This document shows positions 44,778-54,737 of a stretch of DNA of 64,000 nt, one piece after another (within the stretch, counting starts at the first letter, position 1; each line of letters begins with the position of its first letter). The stretch lies in contig NZ_CP011509.1 of assembly GCF_001027285.1 (NCBI RefSeq), positions 8,208,501 through 8,272,500 on the forward strand, given 5' to 3'. The notes beneath the pieces are model-generated. The model did not search any database, was not told where the DNA came from, and worked only from the letters and a program-made list of their open reading frames with translations. The stretch comes from Archangium gephyra. Lineage in GTDB: Bacteria > Myxococcota > Myxococcia > Myxococcales > Myxococcaceae. The position numbers and the translations under genes were made by a program.

Positions 44778-47342
44778 ATGGCCGACGTCGCCCTTCCCAT
44801 CGACCCCCTCCTGCCCGAGATCGTCGCCACCCTGCGCGGCGCGAAGTCTCTCGTGCTCGAGGCCCCTCCCGGTGCCGGCAAGACGACCCGCGTCCCCCGC
44901 GCCCTCCTCGAGGCCGGCCTCGGCCAGGGCAAGGAGATCGTCGTCCTCCAGCCCCGCCGCCTCCCCACCCGCCTCGCCGCCCAGCGCGTCTCCGAGGAGC
45001 TCGGCGAGCGCGTGGGCGAGACCGTCGGCTACCAGGTCCGCTTCGAGGACGTCCGCGGCCCCAAGACCCGGCTCTCCTTCGTCACCGAGGGCGTGCTCGG
45101 CCGCCGTCTCCTCTCCGATCCCACCCTCCGCGATGTCGGCGTCGTCGTGCTCGATGAGTTCCACGAGCGCCACCTCTCCGCCGACATCTCGCTCGCCCTC
45201 CTGCGCCGCCTCCAGCAGGGCCCCCGCCCCGACCTCAAGCTCGTGGTCATGTCCGCCACCCTCGAGGCCGCTCCCATCAGCGCCTACCTCGGCAACTGCC
45301 CCACCCTGCGCTCCGAGGGCCGCCGCTTCGACGTCAGTCTCGAGTACCTCCCCACCGCCGATGACCGCTACCTCGATGCCCAGGTCCTCTCCGGCATCAA
45401 GCGGCTCCACGCCAATGGTCTCGATGGCGATGTGCTCGTGTTCCTCCCCGGCGCCGGAGAGATCCGCCGCGCCATGGACGCGTGCTCCGAGTTCGCCGAA
45501 CGCCACGGCATCGACCTGCTCCCCCTCCACGGCGACCTGCCCCCCGCCGAGCAGGACCGCGCCGTGCGCCGCAGCTCGCGCCGGAAGATCATCCTCTCCA
45601 CCAACGTCGCCGAGACCTCCGTCACCATCGACGGGGTCGCCGCCGTCATCGACTCCGGCCTCGCCCGCGTCGCCTCGCACTCGCCCTGGTCCGGCCTGCC
45701 CATCCTCAAGCTCGCCAAGGTGAGCCGGGCCTCCGCCACCCAGCGCGCCGGCCGCGCCGGCCGTACCCGCTCCGGCCACTGTCTCCGCCTCTACACCCAG
45801 CACGACTTCGACGGCCGCCCCGATCAGGACGCCCCCGAAATCCGCCGCATGGACCTGGCCGAGACCATCCTCTCCCTGCGCGCCGCCGGCATCACCGACC
45901 TCGTCTCCTTCCCCTTCTTCGAGGCCCCTCCCGCCGCCTCCCTCGAGGCCGCCGAGAGTCTCCTGCGCCGCCTCGGTGCCGTGGCCCCCGATGGTTCCGT
46001 CACCCCCATCGGCCAGCGCCTCCTGCGCTTCCCCCTCCACCCCCGCCAGGCCCGCATCATCGTCGAGGGCGAGAAGCGCGGTGTCGGCGCGGACGCGGCC
46101 CTGCTCGCCGCCCTCGTCGGTGAGCGCGACATCCGCCGTGAGGCCCGGACCAACCTCTCCGGCCCCGGACGCGCCGCCAACGTCGTCGCCGGGCCCTCGG
46201 ACCTGCTGGAGCTGCTCGAGCGCTTCCGCCAGGCCGAACGCGCCAACTTCTCCTCCGGCCGCGTGCAGTCGCTCTCCCTCGAGCAGGGCGCCGTGCAGGC
46301 CGTGGACCGCGTTCAGCGTCAGCTCCGGCGCGCCGTCCGCGAGCAGGGGCAGCGGCCCTCCCGCCCCGAGGACGTGGAACAGGCCCTCATGCTCAGCGCG
46401 CTCGCCGGCTACCCGGACCGCGTCGCCCGCCGCCGCAAGCCCCGCTCCCCCGAGCTCCTCCTCTTCGGCGGCGGCACCGCCCAGCTCTCCGATGTCAGCG
46501 TCGTCCAGGAGCCCGAGCTCATGATCGCCGTCGACGCCGAGGAGCGTCCCGGCCGCGGCGTCATCATCCGCATCGCCAGCGCCGTCGAGCCCGAGTGGCT
46601 CCTCGACCTGTACCCCGATGCGCTGGAAGAAGTGGACGCCCTCCAGTGGAACCCCTCCTCCAAGCGCGTCGAGCGCATCACCCGCCTGGCCTACGGGAAT
46701 CTCGTCCTCGAGGAGACCCGCGCCCCCGCTCCTCCCTCCGAGGCGGCCGCCCGCGTCCTCGTGGAACAGGCCCTCGCCGCCGGCCCCGGCCGCTTCGCCG
46801 ACCCCGAGGCCCTGCTTCAGTGGCGCACCCGCGTCGCCCTGCTCGCCCAGGCCTTCCCCGAGGCAGGTTTCCCCACCGTCGACGACGCCTTCATGCGCGA
46901 CTCGCTCGCCTCGCTGTGCGCGGGCGCTCGCAGCTTCGCCGACCTCGAGGGGGTTTCGCTGCTCGACGCGCTGTATTCACGGCTGACCTCGGAGCAGGCA
47001 CGGCTGCTGTCCAACCACGCCCCCGAGAAGGTCTCCCTCCCCGGTGGGCGCACCGCCAAGGTCCATTACGAGCCCGGGAAGCCTCCCTGGGTCGAGTCGC
47101 GACTGCAGGACTTCTTCGGCATGGCCCAGGGCCCCAGTGTGTGTGCTGGCAGGGTTCCGCTCGTGCTCCACCTGCTCGCTCCCAACATGAGGGCTGTGCA
47201 GGTGACCACCGACCTCGCGGGATTCTGGGAGCGGCATTACCCGTCCCTCCGCAAGGAGCTGTGCCGGAAGTACCCGAAGCACAGCTGGCCCGAGGATCCG
47301 CGCCATGCGCAGACTCCGGCCGAACGGGGACGACGGATTTGA
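44778..47342 (+). CDS. hrpB: ATP-dependent helicase HrpB
   Basis: 854 aa, matching HrpB. Helicase motifs: Walker A LEAPPGAGKTTRVP, DEFHERH (DExH box), VMSATLEA (motif III), then QRAGRAGRTRSGHCLRLY (motif VI). The C-terminal region has the HrpB-specific blocks (KPPWVESRLQDFFGMAQGP, VPLVLHLLAPNMRAVQVTTDL). HrpB is a DEAH-type RNA/DNA helicase of unclear cellular role. The codon use is strongly C-ending, like its neighbours from 42 to 49 kb. Confidence 0.95.
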   Translation: MADVALPIDPLLPEIVATLRGAKSLVLEAPPGAGKTTRVPRALLEAGLGQGKEIVVLQPRRLPTRLAAQRVSEELGERVGETVGYQVRFEDVRGPKTRLSFVTEGVLGRRLLSDPTLRDVGVVVLDEFHERHLSADISLALLRRLQQGPRPDLKLVVMSATLEAAPISAYLGNCPTLRSEGRRFDVSLEYLPTADDRYLDAQVLSGIKRLHANGLDGDVLVFLPGAGEIRRAMDACSEFAERHGIDLLPLHGDLPPAEQDRAVRRSSRRKIILSTNVAETSVTIDGVAAVIDSGLARVASHSPWSGLPILKLAKVSRASATQRAGRAGRTRSGHCLRLYTQHDFDGRPDQDAPEIRRMDLAETILSLRAAGITDLVSFPFFEAPPAASLEAAESLLRRLGAVAPDGSVTPIGQRLLRFPLHPRQARIIVEGEKRGVGADAALLAALVGERDIRREARTNLSGPGRAANVVAGPSDLLELLERFRQAERANFSSGRVQSLSLEQGAVQAVDRVQRQLRRAVREQGQRPSRPEDVEQALMLSALAGYPDRVARRRKPRSPELLLFGGGTAQLSDVSVVQEPELMIAVDAEERPGRGVIIRIASAVEPEWLLDLYPDALEEVDALQWNPSSKRVERITRLAYGNLVLEETRAPAPPSEAAARVLVEQALAAGPGRFADPEALLQWRTRVALLAQAFPEAGFPTVDDAFMRDSLASLCAGARSFADLEGVSLLDALYSRLTSEQARLLSNHAPEKVSLPGGRTAKVHYEPGKPPWVESRLQDFFGMAQGPSVCAGRVPLVLHLLAPNMRAVQVTTDLAGFWERHYPSLRKELCRKYPKHSWPEDPRHAQTPAERGRRI

Positions 47343-47366
47343 GGGGGACAACCCGGGGTCTCGATA

Positions 47367-47400
47367 CCCTCACCCCGTCCCTCTCCCGGAGGGCGAGGGG
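47367..47400. repeat. REP-like palindrome, copy 3
   Basis: CCCTCACCCCGT precedes CCCTCTCCC-GGA-GGGCGAGGG, identical in plan to copies 1 and 2. It lies between the convergent ends of hrpB and the GNAT gene. Confidence 0.8.
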
Positions 47401-47443
47401 ATATTGACGGGGTGTTTGTTTCGGGTGGGCCCGGTGCGCCCGG

Positions 47444-47917
47444 CTACAGCTTCTTGCGCATCTCCAGGTGGTCGATGCCCGCTTCCTTGAAGACCTCTCC
47501 CAGCGGCTCGTACCCCTGCTTCTTGTAGAACTCCAGCGCGTACAGCTGCGAGTGCAGCATGATGCCCGTCACGCCCCGCCGACGCGCCTCGTCCTCCAGC
47601 GTCGTCAGCAGCATCGCGCCCACTCGCGCCTTCCGGTGCGCCTGCAGCACCGCCATGCGCCCGATCTGCCCCCACGTCCCCGTCTCTCCGGGCGGCGGCT
47701 CGGGCAACATCACCAGACGCCCCGTTCCGATGGCGTGCCCACCCTGGAACGCCAGCACGTGGTACGCCTTCGCGTCCTCGGCATCCCGCTCGATGCCCTC
47801 GGGTACGTGCTGCTCCTCGATGAACACCACCTCGCGGATGGCGAGCGCCTGAAACAACTCAGCCTCAGTCTTGATCTGAGCGATGGTGACGGGCTGGGGG
47901 GTCTCCGGGTTCGACAT
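47444..47917 (-). CDS. GNAT-family N-acetyltransferase
   Basis: 157 aa from ATG 47917; the much longer open frame upstream is a shadow of the MFS gene. The GNAT fold is visible: EVVFIEEQHVPEGIE, GRLVMLP, and the acetyl-CoA loop RMAVLQAHRKARVGAMLL (Q/RxxGxG/A-like, with KARVGA), then LHSQLYALEFYKKQGY. It resembles the ElaA/YjcF-type GNATs, whose substrates are unknown. It is divergent from the MFS transporter gene. Confidence 0.88.
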   Translation of the reverse strand: MSNPETPQPVTIAQIKTEAELFQALAIREVVFIEEQHVPEGIERDAEDAKAYHVLAFQGGHAIGTGRLVMLPEPPPGETGTWGQIGRMAVLQAHRKARVGAMLLTTLEDEARRRGVTGIMLHSQLYALEFYKKQGYEPLGEVFKEAGIDHLEMRKKL

Positions 47918-47998
47918 GGCGCTGGCCACCGTACACAAATCCCGGCGGGGCAAACAGACGAAAAGGCACCCCAACGTGCTAAGCGCCCCCCCGACTCG

Positions 47999-49162
47999 AT
48001 GCTCCCCTTCCAGGCCACCGGACGCCTCCCCCTCATCGGCTTCTACGCCCTCTATTTCTCCATCACCGGCATCGTCCTGCCCTTCCTCCCCGCCTACCTG
48101 AAATCCCTTACGCTTTCCGTCTCCCAGGTCGGCCTCCTCCTCTCCCTCAGTCCCTTGCTCGCCCTGGCCGCCCCCCACCTCTGGGGCCACCTCGCCGATC
48201 GCACCGGCCGCCCCCACCGCGTCCTCTCCGCCGTCTGCGCCGGGGCCTGCCTGGCCTTCATCCCCCTCCTCTTCGTCGACCGCTTCCCCACCCTCGTCGC
48301 CGCCCTCGCCGCCTACGCCTTCTTCGCCTCCTCCATCACCCCCCTCATCGACAGCCTCGCCCTCCAGCACATCGCCCAGACCGGTGGCTCCTACTCCCAC
48401 CTGCGCCTCTTCGGCTCGCTCGGCTTCGTGCTGTCCTCCACCCTCTTCGGCCTCGCCGTCGACTCCGTGGGCCGAGCCACCGTGCTCGCCGCCTTCTCCC
48501 TCCTGGCCACCCTTACCCTCTGGAGCTTCACCCTCCGAGACTCCGGTGGCCCCACCGCCCACGTCCCCGTCCATCCCCTCGCTGGACTCCGGCTCCTCGC
48601 CGACAGGGAGCTGCGCTGGCTGCTCGCCGCCTGCGCCCTCCACTGGATCGCCTGCGCCCCCTACCACGGCACCTTCTCCATCTTCGTCGGCTCGCTCGGA
48701 TTGCCCCCCTCCGTGGTGGGCATCGCCATGGGGCTCGGGGTCGCCGCCGAGGTGATCGTGATGCTCCTCTACCCCCGCATCGCCGATCGCATCTCCCCCC
48801 GAAACCTCCTGGTGCTCTCCTTCACCGCCAGCACCCTGCGCTGGGCCGCCCTCTCCCTCACCACCTCGCGCGGCGTCATCCTCGCCCTCTCCCTGCTCCA
48901 CGGCCTGTCCTTCGGCGCCTTCTACGTGGCCAGCATCGCCTTCGTCGTCCGCCGCGTCCCCCCGCACCTGCGCGCCTCCGGTCAGGGCCTCTTCGCCGCC
49001 ATCACCTTCGGGCTGGGCGGGCTCGTGGGTTACTCCTCCGCCGGAGCCGGCTACGACTGGCTCGGCGGACACCGCCTCTTCGCCGCCGCCGCCGTCCTCG
49101 AGCTGGCCGCCGCCGCGCTCGTCCTCCGCATCTCGCCCCACGAGCCCCGCCTCCCGGCGTGA
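47999..49162 (+). CDS. MFS transporter
   Basis: 387 aa from ATG 47999. About 12 membrane helices. The MFS loop 2-3 motif appears as GHLADRTGRPHRVL after TM2. It resembles the LacY/HcaT-like (MFS_1) group by the N-terminus FYALYFSITGIVLPFLPAYL, but the substrate is unknown. The short intergenic region it shares with the GNAT gene should hold divergent promoters. Confidence 0.88.
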   Translation: MLPFQATGRLPLIGFYALYFSITGIVLPFLPAYLKSLTLSVSQVGLLLSLSPLLALAAPHLWGHLADRTGRPHRVLSAVCAGACLAFIPLLFVDRFPTLVAALAAYAFFASSITPLIDSLALQHIAQTGGSYSHLRLFGSLGFVLSSTLFGLAVDSVGRATVLAAFSLLATLTLWSFTLRDSGGPTAHVPVHPLAGLRLLADRELRWLLAACALHWIACAPYHGTFSIFVGSLGLPPSVVGIAMGLGVAAEVIVMLLYPRIADRISPRNLLVLSFTASTLRWAALSLTTSRGVILALSLLHGLSFGAFYVASIAFVVRRVPPHLRASGQGLFAAITFGLGGLVGYSSAGAGYDWLGGHRLFAAAAVLELAAAALVLRISPHEPRLPA

Positions 49163-49175
49163 TACCCTGCGCGCG

Positions 49176-50246
49176 ATGCGATCCGCGCTCCTCGCACTCG
49201 TCCTCTGCCTCTCGTCCCTCCCCGCCGCCGCCCAACCGGAGGTCTTCTTCGGCTCCGGCGGCGACGTGCCCAACCTCAAGGAGGAGGACTTCGACCGCCG
49301 CTTCCTCAGGACCGGCGTGTACCAGGCCCTCTCCCAGGGAACGAACGATCCCAACTGTGCCCACCTTCTCGGCGGGCTGCTCACGCTCCTCGGGGAGACC
49401 GCGCCCCTGCTGCACAAGCGCGACGAGAACTTCTACCTGGATCCCCTGCTCGTCCAGGCGCTCAACACCCAGCTGAGCACCCCGCGCTTCCAGGCCAACG
49501 CGTACCTGGTGGCCATGGTGCGCCGCGTGCTGATCGACCGGAAGCTGCCCCCCACCTGGTTCCAGACCGCCGCCGCCCTCGGGCCCGTGGTGCTCACCAT
49601 CGACGTGGGCAAGCTGCGCTTCCTCTCCGAGGGCCTCCAGCCCATCGACAGCTTCTTCCTCACCCTGCCCGCCCTGCGCGAGCGCTATGAGATCGAGGTC
49701 CGCCGAGCCAACGCCACCGCCGCCCGCTCCGCCGAGAAGATGTTTCGCGAGAGCTACCTCGACCGGCAGGTGGCCTTCGGGGGCCTCGAGCTGATCGACC
49801 TCGACATCGAGAAGCCCAAGAAGAAGAAGCCCGCCAAGAAGCGCAGGGGCGAGCCCGTCGTCGAGGAGGAGCCCGAGGCCCTCACCGCCGTGGCGAAGCT
49901 GGTGTGGTACCCCACCCCCGCCGACGAGGGAGAGCTCAACCCCTTCGGCACGCCCAAGAAGCGCCCCACCGTCAACATCACCGCGAAGCTCGCGCCCCAG
50001 CAGTACCTGGACCTGAGCCGCATCCCCAAGGGCACCCAGCTGATGGTGCGCGGGCGGTTCTGGGGCTTCAAGAAGGCGGTGGACGAGCTGGAGCTGCGCG
50101 ACGGGCTCATCTTCCAGGACCGCAACTGGTCCCAGGGCAACGTGCTGGCCGATCCCAACGCCGTGGCCCGCTGCCCCTTCGCCATCAACGATCTGATGGG
50201 CGCGTCCCCCGAGCAGTCGGGCGCCTTCGGCAAGCCGAGCCGGTAG
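49176..50246 (+). CDS. Secreted uncharacterised protein with Lys-rich insert
   Basis: 356 aa with signal peptide (RSALLALVLCLSSLPAAAQ). Two helical/beta blocks (LTLLGETAPLLHKRDENFYL, WFQTAAALGPVVLTIDV) flank a charged insert IEKPKKKKPAKKRRGEP near residue 210. The C-terminal part (LAPQQYLDLSRIPKGTQLMV, GRFWGFKKAVDELELRD) is beta-rich. I recognise no family. It starts 13 bases after the MFS gene. Confidence 0.7.
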   Translation: MRSALLALVLCLSSLPAAAQPEVFFGSGGDVPNLKEEDFDRRFLRTGVYQALSQGTNDPNCAHLLGGLLTLLGETAPLLHKRDENFYLDPLLVQALNTQLSTPRFQANAYLVAMVRRVLIDRKLPPTWFQTAAALGPVVLTIDVGKLRFLSEGLQPIDSFFLTLPALRERYEIEVRRANATAARSAEKMFRESYLDRQVAFGGLELIDLDIEKPKKKKPAKKRRGEPVVEEEPEALTAVAKLVWYPTPADEGELNPFGTPKKRPTVNITAKLAPQQYLDLSRIPKGTQLMVRGRFWGFKKAVDELELRDGLIFQDRNWSQGNVLADPNAVARCPFAINDLMGASPEQSGAFGKPSR

Positions 50247-50368
50247 GGCGTCCCGCCCGTGGGCTCCCCGTCCACGTCCCGGGAGTCCACCCCCCTGTCC
50301 CTCCGTCGAGCCCTCCCTGGCATGGGCCGTGCTCCCCCTCGGGTCCCACCCAGCACCGCGAGGGCTCC

Positions 50369-51136
50369 ATGAAGGTCGACGGACACCCCGAGACAGCGCC
50401 GGCCCGACCGGCCTCGGACAAGGGACGTTTCCAGGAAGCGCTGAAGAAGGCCCCACCGGAGACGGTGAAGCCACCGCCCCAGGGAGGACAGGCCCCTCGG
50501 AGCCTCGTCACCGCTCCCCGGGGAGCGACCGCAGCCCTGGCCACCACCGCGCTGGCACGGACACCGCGGCGAGGCGCCTTCGCCAGCGCCGAGCACCTCG
50601 GCCAGGTCCGCCAGGGCCTGACCGCCGAAGCCCACCGGCTCCGGGACGTGCGCGGAGATGCCCATCAGACGCAACAGGAGCGGGTGCGGCAGCGCGTGAC
50701 CGACCTCATCGCGAGGGAGCTCGCCCGGGAGCCGCGCGCCGAGCCGGGAGCTCCCCGCCCCACCCCCACCTCGCCGGGCCCCGAGACCCCCGCCTCGCTC
50801 CCTCCCCCGGAGGCGCTCTCCGCCACGGGAGGCGCACAGCCGGGAGGCGCCGGGGGGGCGGCGGCCGTGGAGCCGTCGAATCCCGAGGTCCGCGTGCAGG
50901 CGGCCCTGGAGCTCATCGAGCAGATCGAGCTCTTCGTGAAGTCGCAACGCCCCGCGCTGGCGATGCGCCTGGGGGGAACGCTGGATGCCACCGTGGAGGT
51001 GGAGCGCACGGGCGAGCGCGAGGTGTCCCTGCGCATCCAGGGGCGGCGCGGACGCTTCCCCCAGAAGGACCTGGCGCGCCTCCGCGATGAGCTGGCCGCG
51101 CGCGGGCTGAAGCTCAGTGCCCTGCTGACGTCTTGA
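50369..51136 (+). CDS. Uncharacterised protein with FliK/EscP-like C-terminus
   Basis: 255 aa from ATG 50369. Residues 1-150 are Pro/Ala/Arg rich and probably disordered. The C-terminal 75 residues (ALELIEQIELFVKSQRPAL, RLGGTLDATVEVERTG, EVSLRIQGRRG, LRDELAARGLKLSALL) recall the C-terminal domain of flagellar hook-length FliK or type III needle-length proteins: a variable, extended N-terminus followed by a compact beta/alpha domain. No flagellar or type III secretion gene is in the window, so this is only a suggestion. Confidence 0.6.
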   Translation: MKVDGHPETAPARPASDKGRFQEALKKAPPETVKPPPQGGQAPRSLVTAPRGATAALATTALARTPRRGAFASAEHLGQVRQGLTAEAHRLRDVRGDAHQTQQERVRQRVTDLIARELAREPRAEPGAPRPTPTSPGPETPASLPPPEALSATGGAQPGGAGGAAAVEPSNPEVRVQAALELIEQIELFVKSQRPALAMRLGGTLDATVEVERTGEREVSLRIQGRRGRFPQKDLARLRDELAARGLKLSALLTS

Positions 51137-51153
51137 GCCGGACTCCGAACATG

Positions 51154-51186
51154 AAAAAGGCCCTGCCGCCTCTCGGCGGAGGGCCT
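51154..51186 (-). terminator. Terminator of the ferredoxin gene
   Basis: The inverted repeat AGGCCCT.CCGCC/GGCGG.AGGGCCT with a 4-base loop is followed on the minus strand by TTTTTC. It lies 20 bases past the ferredoxin stop and may also stop the convergent gene. Confidence 0.9.
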
Positions 51187-51206
51187 CGGACGCCTGGGCG
51201 GCGGGA

Positions 51207-51542
51207 CTACTTGCCGGGCTTGTCCAGGAGCTGGCCGCGCTTGCCCTTCTTGTCCTTGAACTCCTCGGCCTCGGGCAGGGGCGCCTTCTTCTCCGCGATG
51301 TTCGGCCACTGGGTGGCGAACTTGGCGTTCAGCGCCTTGTACTCGCCGTACTCGGCGGGCAGGTCCGACTCGGGGAAGATCGCCTTGGTCGGGCACACCG
51401 GCTCACACGCACCGCAGTCGATGCACTCGTCCGGGTGGATGACCAGGAAGTTGGCGCCTTCGTAGAAGCAGTTGACCGGGCAGACCTCGACACAGTCGGT
51501 GTACTTGCACTTGATGCAAGGCTCGGTGACCACGTAAGCCAT
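51207..51542 (-). CDS. fdxA: 7Fe ferredoxin (FdxA type)
   Basis: 111 aa from ATG 51542 ([20 protein letters not shown], classic FdxA start). The two clusters are encoded by C-x2-C...C-VEVCP and the complete [12 protein letters not shown] motif. The first set has the C/x pattern of [3Fe-4S]/[4Fe-4S] Azotobacter-type ferredoxins. It is a soluble electron carrier. It has its own terminator, so it is probably monocistronic. Confidence 0.93.
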   Translation of the reverse strand: MAYVVTEPCIKCKYTDCVEVCPVNCFYEGANFLVIHPDECIDCGACEPVCPTKAIFPESDLPAEYGEYKALNAKFATQWPNIAEKKAPLPEAEEFKDKKGKRGQLLDKPGK

Positions 51543-51640
51543 TGAAATATCTCCTCTTGGACTGAGTCCGTGCGCGCGCGCACAGTACATGGGTTGGGAC
51601 GGGGGGGGCACTCCCTAAATGAAGTACCCCTGAAGCCTAC

Positions 51641-52729
<1,089 letters not shown>

Positions 52730-52834
52730 GGTGTCGGAGACTCCCTTTCTCGTGGGGGTCGAGAGATGGGGGTCCTTTACACCCTTTGACGCCGGACTGC
52801 TACGCACCGCGGCGCAAGCGTGCCCCGCCCGGGC

Positions 52835-53191
52835 TCAGCACAGCCCGCTCGCCGAGGCCCCGCCCAGATGGCTCTCGGTGGGCAGCCCGTGGGTGATCCA
52901 CCCCTGGAGGCCCCCATCCAGACACACCGCGTTGAGCCCCTGGTGGTTGAGCAGCCGGCAGACCCGGCGCGCATCCGAGCCGTCCGGGGCACACCCACAC
53001 ACCACGATCAGCTCGTCGTCGGGGAGGATCCCCGCGTCCCGTAGAATCTCCTCGAAGGGCATCCACAGGGCACCAGGGATATGCAGGCCGTAGCGATCCC
53101 AATCCTCGGGATCACGGCAGTCGAGCACGAGTACTTCCTCGTCTCCGAGCCGCACATAGAGCTCGGTACAAGGCATACGGGGATCCACCAC
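52835..53191 (-). CDS. Single-domain rhodanese
   Basis: 118 aa. Rhodanese blocks: EVLVLDCRDPEDWDRYGLHIPGA and GGLQGWITHG. The active-site loop begins VVCGCAPDGSDARRVCRLL, the form with a longer Cys-x-Cys-xPDGS loop. It would transfer sulfane sulfur or serve as a redox domain. It lies alone, 105 bases upstream of asd on the same strand. Confidence 0.85.
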   Translation of the reverse strand: MVDPRMPCTELYVRLGDEEVLVLDCRDPEDWDRYGLHIPGALWMPFEEILRDAGILPDDELIVVCGCAPDGSDARRVCRLLNHQGLNAVCLDGGLQGWITHGLPTESHLGGASASGLC

Positions 53192-53284
53192 CCGGACCTC
53201 CTGCTGCGGTGTCTGTCCCGCAGAACGAGGAGCCCCCGCCTTCCCTTCCCCAGGCCTGCCCGTCCGCCCCCTCCCCGCGCCCGC

Positions 53285-54439
53285 CTAGAGACCGAGCTGC
53301 TTGGCGATGATCTCGTTCATGATCTCGCTGGTGCCCCCGCCGATGGGGCCCAGGCGCGCGTCCCGCCAGTGGCGCTGGATGTCGTACTCCATCATGTACC
53401 CGGCGCCACCGTGGAGCTGGAGGCACGCATCCGCCACCCGGCAGGCCGTCTCGGTGGCCACCTTCTTGGCCATGGACGTCTGGGCGATGGCGTACTCGCC
53501 CCCCACGTGCAGGCGCAGCGCGTGGTAGGTGAGCTGGCGCGCGGCCTCGAAGTCGGTGGCCAGCTCGGCGATCCGGTGCCGCACCACCTGGAACTCGTGG
53601 AGCGCGTGACCGAAGGCGCGCCGGTCCCTCACGTGGGCCATCACCACTTCCAGCATCTCCTCCATGGCCCCGAGCGCTCCCAGGGCGAGCGACAGGCGCT
53701 CCCACTGGAAGTTGCCCATGATCTGATAGAAGCCCTGCCCCTCCACGCCCCCGAGCAGGTTGGCCGCGGGCACCCGGCAGTCCTCGAAGAACAGCTCCCC
53801 CGTGTCCGAGGCGCGCCAGCCGAGCTTCTTGAGCTTGCGTCCCACGGAGAAGCCGGGCGTGCCCTTCTCCACCACCAGCAGGGCCAGGCCCTTGTGCCCG
53901 GCGTCCGGGTTCGTCTTCACCGCCAGCACGACGAAGTCCGCCCGGACGCCATTGGTGATGTAGGTCTTCGAGCCGTTGACGACGTAGTGGTCCCCGTCGC
54001 GGCGGGCGGTGGTGCGCAGGCCGGCCACATCCGAGCCGCCATTCGGCTCGGTGATGCCGAGCGCGCCGATCTTCTCCCCCCGGATGGCCGGGGCGAGGAA
54101 GCGCTGCTTCTGCTCCTCGGTGCCGAACTTGTGGAGGGGGCCGGTGGCGATGGTGTGCTGGGCCCCCAGGCCGGCGGCGACGCCCCCCGAGCCGCAGCGC
54201 CCCATCTCCTCGAGCAGCACCGCCTCGTAGAGCTCCCCGGCGTTGGAGCCCCCATGGGCCTCCGGGTACTTGAGGCCGAGGAAGCCCAGCTCGCCGAAGC
54301 GGGTGAAGAGCTCCCGGGGGAACTCCTCCTGCTCCTCCCATTGGGAGGCGAAGGGCTTCAGCTCCTTCTCCACCACCGCCCGGACCGTGCGGCGGAAGGC
54401 CTCGTGCTCCTCCTGGTACAGCCCGTAACCCTGCAGCAT
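53285..54439 (-). CDS. Acyl-CoA dehydrogenase
   Basis: 384 aa. Family blocks: ALGITEPNGGSDVAGLRTTA (FAD/substrate site), GSKTYITNG, and the C-terminal LHGGAGYMMEYDIQRHWRDAR and GGGTSEIMNEII. The Glu of MCAD (IYEGT) is replaced by Gly (IGGGT). A Glu occurs in NFQWERLSLA, as in the long-chain/isovaleryl-CoA dehydrogenases that use the helix-G base. It oxidises an acyl-CoA with electron transfer to ETF; chain length is unknown. Confidence 0.92.
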   Translation of the reverse strand: MLQGYGLYQEEHEAFRRTVRAVVEKELKPFASQWEEQEEFPRELFTRFGELGFLGLKYPEAHGGSNAGELYEAVLLEEMGRCGSGGVAAGLGAQHTIATGPLHKFGTEEQKQRFLAPAIRGEKIGALGITEPNGGSDVAGLRTTARRDGDHYVVNGSKTYITNGVRADFVVLAVKTNPDAGHKGLALLVVEKGTPGFSVGRKLKKLGWRASDTGELFFEDCRVPAANLLGGVEGQGFYQIMGNFQWERLSLALGALGAMEEMLEVVMAHVRDRRAFGHALHEFQVVRHRIAELATDFEAARQLTYHALRLHVGGEYAIAQTSMAKKVATETACRVADACLQLHGGAGYMMEYDIQRHWRDARLGPIGGGTSEIMNEIIAKQLGL

Positions 54440-54523
54440 GATTGACGTTCCTCCGGTGGCTGGCGGGACCGCTCGCCCGGGATGCTACCGGACACGGATG
54501 TGCACGCCCCCCTCTCTCCTGTC

Positions 54524-54552
54524 TTGACCCGGCTGTTTCGGGTTCATATAAG
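54524..54552 (+). promoter_or_regulatory. Promoter of tRNA-Cys
   Basis: TTGACC (54524-54529) and TATAAG (54547-54552) are separated by exactly 17 bases. The transcription start would be near 54559, about 11 bases before the tRNA. It is the clearest sigma-70 promoter in the window. Confidence 0.85.
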
Positions 54553-54569
54553 GCGTACACGCTTCTCGC

Positions 54570-54641
54570 GGCGCCATAGCCAAGTGGTAAGGCAAAGGTC
54601 TGCAAAACCTTCATTCCCCGGTTCGAATCCGGGTGGCGCCT
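54570..54641 (+). tRNA. tRNA-Cys (GCA)
   Basis: 72 bases including discriminator T; CCA is not encoded. GGCGCCA pairs with TGGCGCC. The anticodon loop CTGCAAA gives GCA (Cys). It is a stand-alone plus-strand gene with its own promoter and terminator. Confidence 0.97.
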
Positions 54642-54648
54642 CACAGCA

Positions 54649-54690
54649 AAGGCCCGATGTGGACTCCGGTTCACATCGGGCCTTCGTGTT
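54649..54690 (+). terminator. Terminator of tRNA-Cys
   Basis: The inverted repeat AAGGCCCGATGTG/CACATCGGGCCTT has a 10-base loop and is followed by CGTGTTT. It begins 8 bases past the tRNA. Confidence 0.9.
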
Positions 54691-54737
54691 TCCGGACTCT
54701 GGCAGGATGGCGCCCCCACTCTTCCTGGAGCCCCTGC

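Noticed and set aside
47918-49417. Minus-strand Glu/Gly-rich upstream extension of the GNAT frame
   Set aside because: It is the shadow of the MFS gene; the GNAT domain starts at the ATG at 47917.
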